Below, piece after piece: positions 25,291-40,422 of a DNA stretch of 64,000 nt. Both the position numbers and the translations under genes were made by a program. The DNA comes from Sapria himalayana (Eukaryota > Streptophyta > Magnoliopsida > Malpighiales > Rafflesiaceae). The notes below the pieces were generated by a model. It searched no databases. It saw only the letters and a program-made list of their open reading frames with translations, and was not told the origin of the DNA. How positions within the stretch are numbered: position 1 is the stretch's first letter; every line of letters begins with the position of its first letter. Location: the NCBI GenBank assembly GCA_029783825.1, contig JAREIK010002678.1, positions 1 to 64,000 of the forward strand. Direction: 5' to 3'.

Positions 25291-25880
25291 ATATATAATT
25301 ATATGTTAGGATATATAGTAGATGTAATTATAAATAGTTACATATAGTTAAACATATATTTATATATAGATATATGCATATAAGTAGTTATACGTAAATA
25401 TAAATAAATGTATACAAAGTTATATGCAATTATATAGATTTACATATATGTATACTATACATAATTAAAAATAAAGTTATTTTATTATAGTGTTATTCAT
25501 AGTTATAAAAATATTTATATATAGTTATACACATATAGTTAAACATTGTGTTGTATGTTTTTATAGATATAATTATAAATATTGTTATATGTAGTTATAA
25601 ATATAGTTACACGTATATTTAAATTTATATTTATAAATGTATGTATACATATTTGTTCATATAATTTCATATATTTATACATATAGTTATGTATGTGTGG
25701 ATAGACTAAAATACATTTTTTATATATATAAAAATGTATTTTAAAATATGTTTTAATTATATATTTAAATATAGTTTATACATTAATAATATAAAATTAT
25801 GTATAGTTATATGTTATTATACATATAATACATATAGTTATATAAAAAATATATCATTAAACATTTAGTTATATAATTTC
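25290..25880. repeat. AT repeat unit (TATAGTTATACATATAGTT type), single copy
   Basis: About 0.6 kb of short ATAGTTATA-type repeats, equal to one of the tandem units found at 57800-59280 in copy 2 (shared landmark ATATAGATTTACATATATG). Confidence 0.75.
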
Positions 25881-25882
25881 AT

Positions 25883-26855
25883 GTGTCTATGTATCTATTT
25901 ATCTATCAATATACCTATCTATCTACCTATCTATCTGTCTGTGAATCAATCAATCTATCTGTCTACCTCTCTATATGTCTATCAATCATATATATATATA
26001 TATATCTATCTATCAATCAATTTATCTATCTATCAATCTATATAACTATCAATCTATCTATATGTCTTTCTATGTATCTATCTATTTTACATGATTCTAA
26101 CTCTTTATTTGTCTATCTATTTATCTATATTTTATCTATCAATCCATCTAATTTTCATCTGTCTATCTATTAATCTGTCAATATGTCTATTTGTTTATCT
26201 ATCTATTTATCTGTCTATCTCTTATCTATCTAACTATATAATAGTCTAACTATATAATAGTCTAACTATATATTATATATATATATATATATTATATATA
26301 ATATATATATATATATAATATATATATATTTGTCTATCTCTCTATTTGTGTGTATAGCTATCTATCTATTTATCTATCTATCTCTATATCTATATACTAT
26401 CTATTTCTATATCTATTTATTTGACTATGTATCTATCAGCGTATCTCTCTATTTGTCTATTTGACTAATTGTAAATATGTATATATCATATATATCAAAA
26501 TGTCTATAGTGCTTTTTGTATATCTACCTAATTGTCAATCTATCTATCTGTCTATTTGCTATCCATCTATTTGGCTATGTGATGATCTTTGTATATGACT
26601 ATCTATTTGTCTATATCTATCTACTTATCTATCTATGTTTATGATCTATCTATTATTATCTATTTATCTATCTATTTATCTGTCTATCACTTTATCTATC
26701 TATATACACTTATCTATCTATCTATTATATTCTATTTGTCTATTTGACTATTTGTTTATTTGTCTATCTACCGTGTCTATGTGTCTATCTTTCTATATCT
26801 AATATTTTTATCTATCTTTCTATTTATCTATCAATGTATATAATAGATAAATTGT
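25883..26855 (-). repeat. CTAT (inverse GATA) array inside copy 1
   Basis: About 1 kb of degenerate (CTAT)n on the plus strand, opposite in orientation to most of the other GATA arrays here, with a TATATA block near 26268-26328. It sits inside copy 1 next to the AT repeat, where copy 2 has a TA run and further AT units. Confidence 0.93.
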
Positions 26856-26869
26856 AATTAAAAATGAGA

Positions 26870-27470
26870 TTTTAATTAATAGATAAATAGTGTCGTGGAA
26901 CATGCACGTCTTCCACTCGACTTACTTTCTTTCCCAAAAAAATTATAACTCATGAATAAAAGTTCGAATGAAACTCTCAACTTTTCAAGAATTGCTTGAT
27001 TACGTCTCTCTATTCTACTTACAAATATCCCTGTACCTCGATGGTGCATACCAGGTAAATTGCTTCTCATAGGTACTCAAAAATATGATTGCTAGGGATC
27101 GACTTGCCGCTAACAATGTAATAAAGTGGAGACGACAAAATTCAAAATTTGATGAGAAGATATTACATGGTGCTTACCGAAATGAATATATGCTATCGTT
27201 CTTGTCATATATTGCATTCTAATGGTGGCGGGTTGTGAAGTTGAAGAAGGTATTAAGATATGGAAGATGAAGCTGTGCATAAAACTTCTAGAAGAAGATC
27301 CGAGGAAGCACGACTGGCATGATATCTTTGATAGGTCTCCTTGTGATCAGCTATCCTGTATTTCTAAAATGCTTGCAGATGATGATTATATTAGGATAGA
27401 AAGTATACCTCAAATCGACAAGAAACTCACTGCTACAAGAAATTGCTTTCACTATTAAGTTTCATTTTGA
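26870..27470. other. Unidentified normal-complexity segment in copy 1
   Basis: This segment has ordinary base composition between repeats and is not present in copy 2. Plus strand 27222-27458 is open for 78 residues (starts MVAGCEVEEGIKIWKMK, with a charged middle EEDPRKHDWHDIFD); minus strand 26876-27070 is open for 64. I recognise neither. It may be a captured gene fragment or another element's remnant. Confidence 0.3.
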
Positions 27471-27940
27471 TTTATCCATGTCGAGAGAGAGAGGTGGATG
27501 GCATTAGTTAGAGAATTATAGTTGTCTTTGCACAATAAGTTACAGTTTTTTATAAGTATTAAAATTCCATAAATATTTAAATTTTTAATTATCAGATCAT
27601 TTAATTTACAATAAACTATATATAAAGCAGAAATACTTATCTTTTTTACTTAATAAATTATTTTAACAAGTTAATGTGTGTGTAGCAAGGCACAAATGAA
27701 AAAAAACACCTTACAATTTTGTAATTATTAATTAATTTAACAATACATATATAAACAATTTCAAAAAAATAGATGTTTTGTCTTCCAACTAAAAAAAATC
27801 ATGGCTACAAAAATTTATAAACTTCATATAGCAAGGTACACTTGAAAAGATGATTGGTTTTCAAGCCACTATATATTAAGTATGGTTATAAATCTGGCTC
27901 CTAAGAATTATAAATACTTTTTATGTTAAAAATATATAAA
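27470..27940. other. AT-rich stretch without recognisable gene
   Basis: Only AT-rich sequence is visible, with a short GAGAGAGA run near 27483; no coding segment or repeat family recognised. Confidence 0.5.
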
Positions 27941-28534
27941 TATATATATTGTATGGTTATACATTTTTAAGAATTCATATTAATTTTTATGAAGATAATA
28001 TGATATAATTTTAAAGGCATAAAATTTCATATTATTAGATATCATTTATAATTTATAAAATTCTAAAAATTACTTAATGTGAGAAGATTTTAAAAAAAAA
28101 TTATATTTATTATTTCAATAAAGACTTAATATTAAAAGCTAATAGTAAAATTGTATAAAATAGTAAAAAAAATTTTTGATAATTATATACTGATAGATTT
28201 TGCATCAATCTAATTAGCTAGAGAAATTATGTCACTAAATCCATCACAAAATTACCGTTTTTCTTTGCACGGAATTCTACAAAAATATTAACGACAGATT
28301 TTGTCTCGATCTAATTAGCTAATGATATTCTGTCACTATATCTATCACTAAATTTTCCTGTTTACTTTATGTAGAAATCTACTAACATTTCCATCCCTAA
28401 TCCATCACTAAAATTTATTTCAATATAAAATCAAAAATCCTTTGTTATTCTTTAGCTAAAACCTCACTATTTATCTAGGGATTTTTCTCTAGTTAAATTT
28501 CTATTGCTAAACTGACATTTTCTTATAATGTAGA
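27940..28534. mobile_element. CACTA right-terminal region of copy 1 (internally deleted)
   Basis: 27940-28160 matches about 2320-2560 and 62580-62800; from about 28160 it matches 63730 onward, so some 1.2 kb of the longer form is missing. It ends with GCTAAAC and TTTTCTTATAATG at about 28534, then the GATA array starts within a few bases. Confidence 0.7.
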
Positions 28535-28539
28535 TAGAA

Positions 28540-31500
28540 AGATAAATAGAAAGATTGGCAAATTCACAGATAGATAGAAATATAGATAGATAGACATGTA
28601 GATAGACAAATAGATAGCCATTTAGATAAACATGTAGATAAGGAGTTATATTGATAGATAGATAGATAAATTGATAAATATATAAATAGACAAATAGAAA
28701 GACGAATAGATAGACAAATGATAGACAAAAATATAGACAAAAAGATTGATAGATTTATTGAAAGATAGACCGATAGATAGATAGATTGATAGACAGATTG
28801 ATAGACAGATTGATAAACAATTTAAAGACAAATTGATAGATAGATAAATAGATAGTTAGATAGACAGAGAGATAAATTAACAAATAGATACATAGTGAAA
28901 TAGATAGACAAATAGATATATAAATAGATAGATATATTTTTTAATAGATAGACAGACAGATAGATAAACATAAAGACAAATAGAAAGACAAATAGATAGA
29001 CTAACAAATAGATAGATAGTTAGACAGATAGAAAAACAACTAGATAGATAGAAAGATAGATGGATAGACAGAATACTAGATAAATTTTAGGTCAAATAGA
29101 TAGATAAATAGATAGACAGATAGATTGATTGACAAATATACTAGCACACAGATAGACAGAAAGACAAATAGGCAAGTGGACACATAGACACATAGATAGA
29201 CAAATAGACTAACAGACAAACAGATAAACAAATAGATAGACAATTTTATAAATAGATTGATTGGATAAATTTAAATATGGATTCATAGATAGATAGATAA
29301 ATGGATATGCTGATATTTAGATATATAAATAGATAGATAGCTGGATAGATAGAAAGATAGACAGATAGATAGATAGATAAATAGATAGATTGATTGATTG
29401 ATAAATAGATAGATCGACAGATATATAGATAGACAGATAGATAGACAGATAGATTGATAGATATATAGATATAAAAATAGATAAATAGGCAGATAGATAG
29501 ATATACAAATAACTGATAGCTAGATAGATAGATAGATAGACTAATAGATAGATAGATTGATTGATAGAGATATGGATACATCATATAGATAGATTTATAA
29601 ACAAATAGATGTATATACAAATGGTAATATAAATAGATAAACAGAAAGAAAAATAGACATATATAAAGATAAACAATTAGACATATATAAGATAGATAGA
29701 TAGATACACTGAAAGACTAATAGAATAATAGAAGAATAGAAATATAGATAAATTGACTGATAAACTAATAGATAGATAGATAGACATATAGACATATAGA
29801 GAGATACATAGATAGACAAATAGATATAAATACAAACAAAGAGATAGATAAACAAATAGAGAGACAATGGATTATAAGATAGTAAGATAGATTGACAACT
29901 AGAATTATAAAGAGATAAAAAGATAGATAGATAGATAAATTGATTGATTTAAAAATAGAAGATAGATAGATAAACAAACAGACAAAAAGATAAATAGATA
30001 GATAGATAGAAAAATAGATAGACTGATAGATAAATAGATAGACTGATAGATAAATAGATAGATTGACAAATAGATAGACAAATAGATAAATAAATTCATT
30101 GACAATTTGATAGATAGATTGATAGATAGATTTACAAAAAATAAACAAATTATTAGATAGATATGAAAATTAGACAATATACAGCAGATAGATAGAAGAT
30201 ATATAGATAGAAAATAAATAGATAGATAGATAGAGCGATATAAAGATAGATAGATAGATAGACAAATAAAAAATACAATTTGATAGACAGATTGATAGAT
30301 AGATTGATAGAAAAAAATGATAGATAGATATATAAATAGATAAATATATAAATAGATAGATAGACAAAAAGGTAGATAGATAAATTGATAGATATATAGA
30401 TAGATAGATAGAGAGGTAGAAAAATAGATATATAGATAGATAGATAGACAAATAGATTGAAAAATAGATAGATAGAGTGATAGACAAACGAATAGAAAGA
30501 TTGATAGATAGATAGATAGATAGATTGAAAGATAGATAGAGGGACAGATAAACATATAGATGGATAAATAGATAGAAAGATAAATAGATAGAAATATAGA
30601 TGGATAGATTGATTAACAGATTGAAAGACATATTATTAGACAGCTTGAAAGATTGTTTGATAGATAGATTGATAGACAGAGATAAACAGATTAATAAATA
30701 ATAAGATAAATATATAGATATACAAATAGATACAAAGATATACAAAATATTAGATAGATATATAGATAGATATATTGATAAATAGATAAACTGATAGATA
30801 GATGAATATGTAGAAAAATTGATAGATAGATTAATAGACATATATATAGGCAAATAGATAGATAGATAGATAGAAATCTAGATACAAAAATAGATTGATA
30901 GATAGTTAGATAAAAAGATATATTGAGAAATATATTGATGGATAGATTGATAGATAAATACACAGATATATAGACCGATAGATAAATAGATATATATATA
31001 GACAAAGAGATAAATTGATAGATAGACATATATATAGATAGATAGAATGATAGACATATTTATTGATAGATTGATTGAGATATTGATTGGTATATTGATA
31101 GACAAATTGATAGAAAAAATAGACAGATTGATAAACATATAGATAAAATATTGGTAGATAAAAAATTTAGACAAATACATAGACAAATAAATAGGCAAAT
31201 AGATAGATTGATAGATAGAAATATTATTAGATAGGTAAATAGACAGACAGACAAATAGATAGATAGATAGACATATTAATAATAGATATATAATTGATAG
31301 ATAGATAGACATATAGATAAACATATAGATAGAAAGAAAGATAGATATATAAATATATTGATTTATTGATAGTTTGTTAGATAAATAGATTGATATATTG
31401 ATAGATGATAGATATAAAAAAGATAGACATATAAATAAATAGAAAATATACACTTAGAAAGACAGATAAATAGACAAATTGATAGTCAAATTTATAGATA

Positions 31501-34500
31501 GACAGAAAGATAAATTGATAGGCATATTGATAGACAAATTGATAGCTAGATGGATAGATAGATTGATTGATAAACACATAGATATACAAAAAAATAGATA
31601 GGTAGAGAGTCTGATAGATTGACAGATATATAAAACAATAGATTGAGAAAATATAGACATATAGAAAGACAAATAGATCAACAAATATATCGATAGGTCG
31701 ATAGACTTATAGGTAGACATATAGATATATATATATATTGACATGTACATAGACTGATAGATAAACATTTAGATAGACAAATTTTTAAACAGATAGATAG
31801 ATAGATAGATAGATAGACAATTAGACATACAGACAGATAGACAGATAGGCAAATAGATAGCTAGATATATATTTTTCTATCTCTCTACTTGTCTATCTAT
31901 CTCTTAATTTATATAACTATCTGTATATCAGTATGTCTATATATTTGTCTACCTATCTATATATATCTATCTATTTGTCTATCTATATATCTAGCTACAT
32001 ATCTTTTTTTCTATTTGTCTATCTATCTATCTATTTGTATATCTATATTTCTATCTTTCAATCTATCTATTTGTTTATCTATATATCTATATATCTTTTT
32101 ATATGCCAATATGTCTTTCTACCAATATATCTATTTGTCTATCTGTCTGTCTCTCTGTCTCATTATATCTATCTATCTGTGTAACTATGTAACAATGTGC
32201 TATGTGTATATGTATCTATGTGTCTATTGTCTTTATCTTTCTATGTATCTATCCACATATATATATATATATATATATAACTATCTATCTTCTATCTTTC
32301 TATCTAACTAACTATTTATCTATATGTCAATTTGTCTATCTGTCAACATGTCTATGTTTATATTTATCTTTTTGTCTACTTATCTATATGTATATGTATT
32401 TATTTGTATATCAGATAGATAGATATATAGAGAAAGAAATAGATAGTTAGACATAAAGATATATAGATACATAGATAGACAGACAGACAGATAGATAGAT
32501 AGATATATGGATAGATAGATAGATTGATTGATTGATAGGCACATAGACAAATAGATAAATAGATAAATAGATAGATAAACATATCAAAAAACATATAGAT
32601 AAATAGTTAGATAGACATTTAGATAGATAAATTGATAGACAGATGGATAGATAGATAGATTGATTTATAGATTTATAGATTGATTGATAAATATATTGAA
32701 AGATTGATAGAAAGGAAGATTGATAGAAAGGAAGATTGATAGAAAGATAGTTTGACAAATAAATAGACATATAGATAGATATATAGATAGCCTTATAGAT
32801 AGAATAAGACACTAAAATATAGGCAAACAAATAGATAGATAGATAGATAGATAAAAAGACTGATAGACAAATAGATAAATAGATAATTAGATAGATAGAT
32901 ATATTGATTAATTGATTGATTGAAAGAAATATTTATAGTTAGACATATAGAAAGATAGAAAAAAAGATAGACAAATAGATATAGAGAAATATAGACAAAT
33001 AAATAAACAAGTAGATAGATAAAAAAAATAGATTGATATATAGATAGATAGACAGATAGATAGATAGACAGATAGATAGATAGATAGATAGATAGACATA
33101 TAGATAGATTGATTGATTGATTTATTTATTTATTTATTTATTGATATATAGATAGATAGATTGATAGATGGATAAATAAATAGATAGATATATAGATAAA
33201 TAGATTGCTAGATAGAAAAATAGATAGATAGATAGACATATAAATAAACAAAAAGATAGATTCATAGATAGATAGACAAATATATACATAGATTGATACA
33301 TAGATAGATAGATTGATTGATTGATAGATAGACAATTAGATAGATAGATAGATTGACATATTGAAAGACAGATAGATAAACATATAAATAGACATATAGA
33401 TAGATAGATTGATTGACATATTAATAGGTAGAATAATAGACAGATTGGAAGATAGAAAAATAGATAGATAAATAAATAAACAAATTAATAGAAAGATAAT
33501 TAGATAGATAGTTAGACAAATAGATCAACTAAATATTAGATAGGTGCATAAAAAGATAGAGAGAGACAAATTTATATATAGATATAATAGACAGATAGAT
33601 AATAGAAAGAAAGAAACATAGATAGATAGATAGATAGAAAGATATGTAGATATTAATATCGATAAATAGATATATAAACAAATAGATAGATAATAGATAG
33701 ACATATAGATATATAGATAGATAAACAGGCAGATAGACAGACAGATAGATAGATAGACAGATATATAGATAGATCATAAGACAAATACTTTGATAGATAG
33801 ATATATAGATATATAGATAGATAGACAGACAGATAGATAGATAAATAGATAGATAAATAGATAGATAGATATATAGATATATACATAGATAAATAGATAG
33901 ATAGACCAATAGATAGATAGACTAATAGATAGACTAATAGATAGACAAAAAGATAGATAGATACATAAATAGATTGATTGATAGACAAACATTTAGATAG
34001 ATATATAGATAGACAGATAGATAGACAAATAGATATAGAGATAGATAAACAATAAGATAGACATAGATTATCAAATAAATAGACAGATAAATATTTGACA
34101 GAAAGACATACAAATATTTAGAATGATAGAAAGATAGATAGTTAAATAGATAATGAAATAGAAAGATAGATAGACATACAAATAGATAGATATATAGACA
34201 AATAGATAGACATACAAAAACATATATAGATATATAGATAGACAGACAGATAGATAGACAGATAGACAGACAGACAGATAGATAGATATATAAATATATC
34301 GATATATTTATATACAGATAGATAGACCAATAGTTAGATAGATCAATAGACGAACATATAGATAGATAAATAGATAGATATATAGATAAATGTATAAACA
34401 AACAAGTAGAAAGATAGAGAGATAGACAAAATAATTGAATGAAAATAAAAGATAGACAGATTGATATACACATTGATAGACAGATTGATACATAGATTGA

Positions 34501-35440
34501 GAGATAGATTGATAGATAGATTGATACACAAATTGATAGACATATAAAAAGATAGATAGATAGATAGACAAAAAATATTAAGAGCATATTTGGTAGATAG
34601 ATAGATAGACAGATAGATAGACAAAACGATAAACATATAGATAGACCAATAAATAGATAGATACATAGTCATGTAGATAAATAGAAATATAGAAATAGAT
34701 ATAGACAAATAGATAAATAGATAAAAGGATAGATAAATTTATAGACATATAGATAAATAGAGTGATAGAAAGAAAGATATATAGATAAATATAGAAATAG
34801 AAAGATTGTTAGATAAACAAATTAATAAATAGATAAATAGACTGATGACAAATAGATATACATAGATATAGATAAACAATAGACAAATAAATAAATAGAT
34901 ATATATACAGAAAGATAGATACATAGATAGACAGACAGATAGACAGACATATATACACATAGATTGATATGTAGATATAGACACAGATAGACAGACATAT
35001 AGACCGATAAATAAATAGAAAGATTGACAGACACAATTATAGACAAATAAATAGATAGACAATGATATATATATATATATATATACATATACATATGTAT
35101 AGATAGATAGATATACATATTTATACACAGACAGATTAATATACAGATAGTCAAACATATAGACAGAAAGATATACAAATATATAAATAAATAGATAGCT
35201 AGATAGATATATTGGTAGACAAATAGATAGATAGATAGGTAGACAAATAGATAAAAAAATAGATAGATTGATAGATATATAGATAGATAGATAGTTATTT
35301 AGTTAGTTAGTTAGACTAAAAGATATATAGATAGATAGAGAAAGAGATAGATAGACAGACAGATAGTCAAATAAATAGAAAGACAAATAGATTTACAAAT
35401 AGACAGACAGACAAATAGATTTATAAATATATAGATATAT
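28540..35440 (+). repeat. GATA tetranucleotide array 2
   Basis: About 6.9 kb of degenerate (GATA)n with GACA and AATA variants, interrupted by one inverted block (31872-32411). It starts at the right end of CACTA copy 1 and stops at a CACTA left end. Minus-strand Tyr-Leu-Ser-Ile open frames, up to 227 residues, are repeat products. Confidence 0.95.
31872..32411 (-). repeat. Inverted block within GATA array 2
   Basis: For about 540 bp the plus strand switches to TCTA and CTAT repeats, then returns to GATA. The left switch is at AGATATATATTTTTCTATCT, the right at GTATATCAGATAGATAG. A TA run lies at about 32257-32279. The flanking arrays are otherwise alike. Confidence 0.93.
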
Positions 35441-35451
35441 AGATTGTCACA

Positions 35452-35722
35452 CACTAAAATAAAAAGCCCAAATAGCTAGTGAAATTTCCTAGTTATGTAT
35501 GATTTTTCTATCATTACAATATAATAATGATAGACTAATGATGGAAATTATCTCAAGCTAAAGTCCTCGTCTCAAAATATTAATGAGAAAAAAAATTCTA
35601 CCGCAAATTTTTTAATGATGAAATTTTCCTAGTTAATTATATATATTTCCTTGGTAATTTTTAAGAAATTAAGAATATTAATTAATAATTTTCAAATGAA
35701 TTTGCATAGAAAATTTTTTAGA
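35452..35722. mobile_element. CACTA left-end fragment (270 bp)
   Basis: It starts CACTAAAATAAAAAGCCCAA and carries AGCTAGTGAAATTTCC and later TAGTTAATT motifs like the left end at 48556. It is about 80-85% alike by eye to 40423-40700, including the seven bases before it (GATTGTCAC in both). After about 270 bp it passes straight into GATA repeats at TTTTTTAGATAAATGAGATA. Confidence 0.7.
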
Positions 35723-35724
35723 TA

Positions 35725-38700
35725 AATGAGATAGATTTATATAGAGATTGATAGACTTATTGATAGAAAAATAGATTTTCATATTGATAGATATATAGAT
35801 AGATACACAATTAGATAGATTGATAGATAGACAGAAGAATAGACATATAGATGTATAGATAAAAAGAGATACAAACAAACAGGGAGACATACATATAGAC
35901 AGACAAATAGATTGATAGATAAATAGATAGATAGACAAATAGATAGATACATAGATAGATAGATATACATACAAATAGAGATAACAAATAGAAAAATATA
36001 TATACAATAGATAGTTAGACAGATGTAGAGACAAACAGATAGATGGATGGATATATAGATAGGTAGACAATTAAATAGACAAATAGATAGACAAACATAT
36101 ATATAAATAGATAGAAAGATTGATAAATAGGTCAATAGAAAAATAGATAGATAGACACATAGACATATTGTATATAGATAGACAGATAGATAGGCAATTA
36201 GACAAATAGATAGATAAACTAATATATATACAAATAGATATACAAAAAAGAAAAATAGACAGAAAGATAGAAAGATATACAGGTAGATTGATAGAAAGAT
36301 AGATATTTAGATAAATATATAGATAGACAAATTGATAGATAGATTTATAGATATATTTAATAGATAGATTGATAAATAGATTGATAAAAAAAGATAGATA
36401 GATAGATAGATAGATGAAAAGAAACAATGAAAGATAGATAGATAGATAGACAGATAGATTACCATATAGACAAATAGATAACAAACAGATAGATATTTAC
36501 ATAAATAGAGAGATAGATAGACATACAAATAGACAAACATATTGACATATACATAGATAGACATATAAATAAACAAATTGATAGTCAGATTAATATATAG
36601 ATTTATAAGAAGATAAATTTATAGATATGGTGATAGATAAATAGTTAGATAGGTTGATAGATAGATTGATAGATAGATTTATTGATACATAAATTGAAAG
36701 ACTAATTGATATAAAAAAAGAAAGATTGATAAATAGATAGATAGATAGTTACATAAACAAATTGATAGATAATAAGATAGATAAACACATGGACAAATGG
36801 ATAGATAGATAGATAGATATATTTATAGATAGATTATTAAACCATTTATTAGACATATAGATATTTTGACAGATAAATAGACATAAAGATAGATAGATAT
36901 ATTGACAGATAGATAGAAATATAGTTTGACAGATAGCTAGACAGAAAAATAGATATATAGAAAAATAGATAGAGTTAGATAAATAGATAGATAGGTAGAT
37001 AGATAGATACATAGATAGATAGATAGACAGATAAATAGACAAATAGATAGACAGACGAATACATATAAAGATAGATATATAGATAAATAGAAAGATAGAC
37101 AGACATATAGCAAATAGAAACATAGAAAGATATAGACAGATAGAGAAATAGAAAGATTGATTGATTGATAGACAGGCAGATATTTTGACAGATAGATAGA
37201 TTGATAGATAGACTAACTGATAGACTGACTGATATGCAGACAAAAATATTGATAGACAGAGACATATAGATAGACATATAGACATATAGACATAGAGACA
37301 TATAGAGAGAAAAAATATAATTAGACAGATAGATGTCTAGATACACAGATAGATAGACAAACAGAAAAAAAGTAAAAAAGATAGATAGACATACAGATAT
37401 TCAGACAAAATGATAGACAAAAAGAATATAGATTGATAGATTGATTAATAGATATATTGATTCATTGATTGATTGATAGACATACAGACAGATAGATAGT
37501 TCAGCACATAGAAACATAGATAGATAGATAGACATATCGATAGACACATAGATAAATAATTAGATATACATTTAGATAAATTGATTGATAGACAAATAGA
37601 TAGATTGATTGATAGAAATATTTATACATAGATAGATTGATTGATTGAAAGATAGATAGAAAGATTAAGAGAAAGATAGTTAGACAGACAGATAGACATA
37701 TTGATAAATAGAAAGATAGCCGTATAGTTAGACAAATGGACCAAGAGATAGAACAACATATAGAAAGATTGATAAAAAGCCTGATAGACAAATAGATAGA
37801 CAGATAAATAGATAGATAGATAGATAAAAAAAAGATAGACAAATATATATATAGATATAACGACAAATAGATAGATAAATAGATAGATATATTAATAGAC
37901 AGATTGATATATAGATAGACAGACATACACATAGTTAGATAGATTGATATATATATATATATATAGATATATAGATAGATGGATAAAAAATAGATTGATA
38001 TATAGTTAGATAGATAGAGATAAAAAAAATAAATAGATAAATAAATACATATATAGACCAATAAAAAGGATAGACATATAGACATATAGATAGATAGATA
38101 GACATAAGATAGATAGATAGATAGATAGACATATAGATAGATAGATAGATAGATGGACAAATATATACATAGATAGACAAACATACATACATACAGATAG
38201 ATAGATAGATAGACAATTAGTTAGATACATAGACATATTGATAGACAGATAGATAAATAGATAGATAGACATATTGAAAGGCAGATAGATAGATAGATAG
38301 ACATATAGATAGATAGATAGATAACAGAATGATAGATAGATTGGTAGATTGATTGATAGACTTATTAATAGGTAGAATGATAGACATATTGAAAATAGAA
38401 AAATAGATAGACAGATTAATAGAAAGATAATTAGATAGATAGATCAACAAAATATTAGAAAGATACATAGATAGATAGACAAATATATATATAGATTTAA
38501 TAGACTGATAGATAGACATAAAGATAGATAGATGTAAATATAGATAAATGGATATATAAACAAATAGAAAGCTAAATATATAGACAGACAGACAGATAGA
38601 TAGGTAAACAGATAGATAGACAAATAGATAGATAGATAAGCATATAGATAGATAGATATATATATAGATAAATTGATAGAAAAATACTTATATTGATAGA

Positions 38701-39979
38701 TAGATAGATAAATAGATAGTTAGATTTATAGATAGATAGATAGATAAATTGATTGATTGATAAATAGGTATAAAGATATATAGACGGGTAGATAAACCAA
38801 TAGATAGATAGATAGATAGATATACAAATAAATGGATTGAGACACAAATAGATTGATTAATAGATAGATAGTAAGATAGATAGACAGATAGACAGATAGA
38901 CAAATAGATAGACAGATAGATAGACAGATAGATAGAGAGATAAATAGAAAAATAGATAGACGTATAGATTGATAAATAAATAGACAGATAGATAAAGGAC
39001 AGATAGACACAAATGTTCAGACTGCTAGATAGATAGCTAGTTAAATAGATAACTAAATAGACAGATAGACAAACATACATATAGACACACAGATAGACAC
39101 ATAAATACATAGATAGATATATAGATAGATAGACAGATGGATAGATAGACAGACAGATAGACAGATAGATAGATAATTATATATATAGAAAGATAGACAG
39201 ATGGATAGATAGACAGACAGACAGATAGATAGATAGATAATTATATATATAGAAAGATAGACAAATAGTTAGGCAAATCAATAAACAAACATATATATAG
39301 ACAGATAGATAGGCATATAAATAAACATATAGATAAATAGATAGATAGATAGAGAGGTAAACAAAATATTAGATTGATAGATAAAATATAGATTGATTGA
39401 TTGATATACAGATTGATAGAAAGATAGATAGATAAATAGATTGATAGATTAGATAGATTGATAGACACATAGTTAGATAGACAAATAGATAGATAGATAG
39501 ACAAAAATATCAACAAAAAATTATGGTTTATATATATATAGATACACAGATAGATAGACATATAGATAGACCAATAAATAGATAGATACATAGATAGGTA
39601 AATAAATAGAAAGATAGAATATATATAGAAAGATAGATTGATTGATTGATCGATAGATAAATGATAGATAGATTGATCGACATATAGATAAACAGAGATA
39701 TAAAAAGATAGATAAATATATGTATACAAATAATTAGATAGTTAGATAAACCTATAGATAAATATATAATAGACTGAAGACAAATAAATAGACATAGAGA
39801 TAGATAGATAAATAGATAGAAAGATAGGCAGACATATAGACATAGATAGATTAGTAAATAGATAGATAGATATATACATAGATAGACCGGCATATAGACT
39901 AATAAATAAATAGACCGATAGATAGACACAATGATACACAGATAGATAAATAGATATATAGACAAAAATATAGATAGAT

Positions 39980-40029
<50 letters not shown>

Positions 40030-40412
40030 ATATACACACACACACACATATATGTATATATACATACATATAGATAGACAAAAATACATATAGATATATA
40101 GATATATTTATAGACAGATAAACAGATAGACAGACATATAGACAGATAGATACACAAATAGATAAATAGATAGATAGCTAGATAGAATGATAGATAGACA
40201 AATAGATAGATAGATAGATATATAGATAGACAGATAAATAGACAGATAGATTAATAAATATATAGATAGATAGTCAAACAAAAAGATATATAGATAGATA
40301 GATTGATTGATTGATTGATAAATATATAGATAGTCAAATAGATAAATAGATAAATAGATTGACAAATAGATAAATAGACATATAGATAGATCGATCGATC
40401 GATCAATAGATC
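35725..40412 (+). repeat. GATA tetranucleotide array 3
   Basis: About 4.7 kb of degenerate (GATA)n, with a (TA)n then (CA)n block at about 39982-40060 and a short ATCGATCGATCGATC run at 40389-40404. It lies between the short and the long copy of the same CACTA left end. Confidence 0.95.
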
Positions 40413-40422
40413 GATTGTCACC

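Larger units (their letters stand above)
15262..28534 (-). mobile_element. CACTA element, family B, copy 1 (left end missing)
   Basis: It is collinear with copy 2 (48556-62088): triplicated island unit 15262-18120, TNPA-like gene 18480-20394, TNP2 20540-24215, purine tract 24517-24960, AT repeat 25290-25880, and a right end at 28534. It differs from copy 2 in three ways. It keeps the Transposase_24 exons that copy 2 has lost. It has a CTAT array and an unidentified segment at 25883-27500 where copy 2 has other sequence. Its left subterminal repeats and left inverted end are absent, replaced by family A sequence. The right end reads TTTTCTTATAATG, one change from copy 2. Stops in all genes make it non-autonomous. 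Confidence 0.7.

Noticed and set aside
39982..40060. TA/CA block as a promoter or origin
   Set aside because: It is simple-sequence repeat within a larger array; no supporting element nearby.
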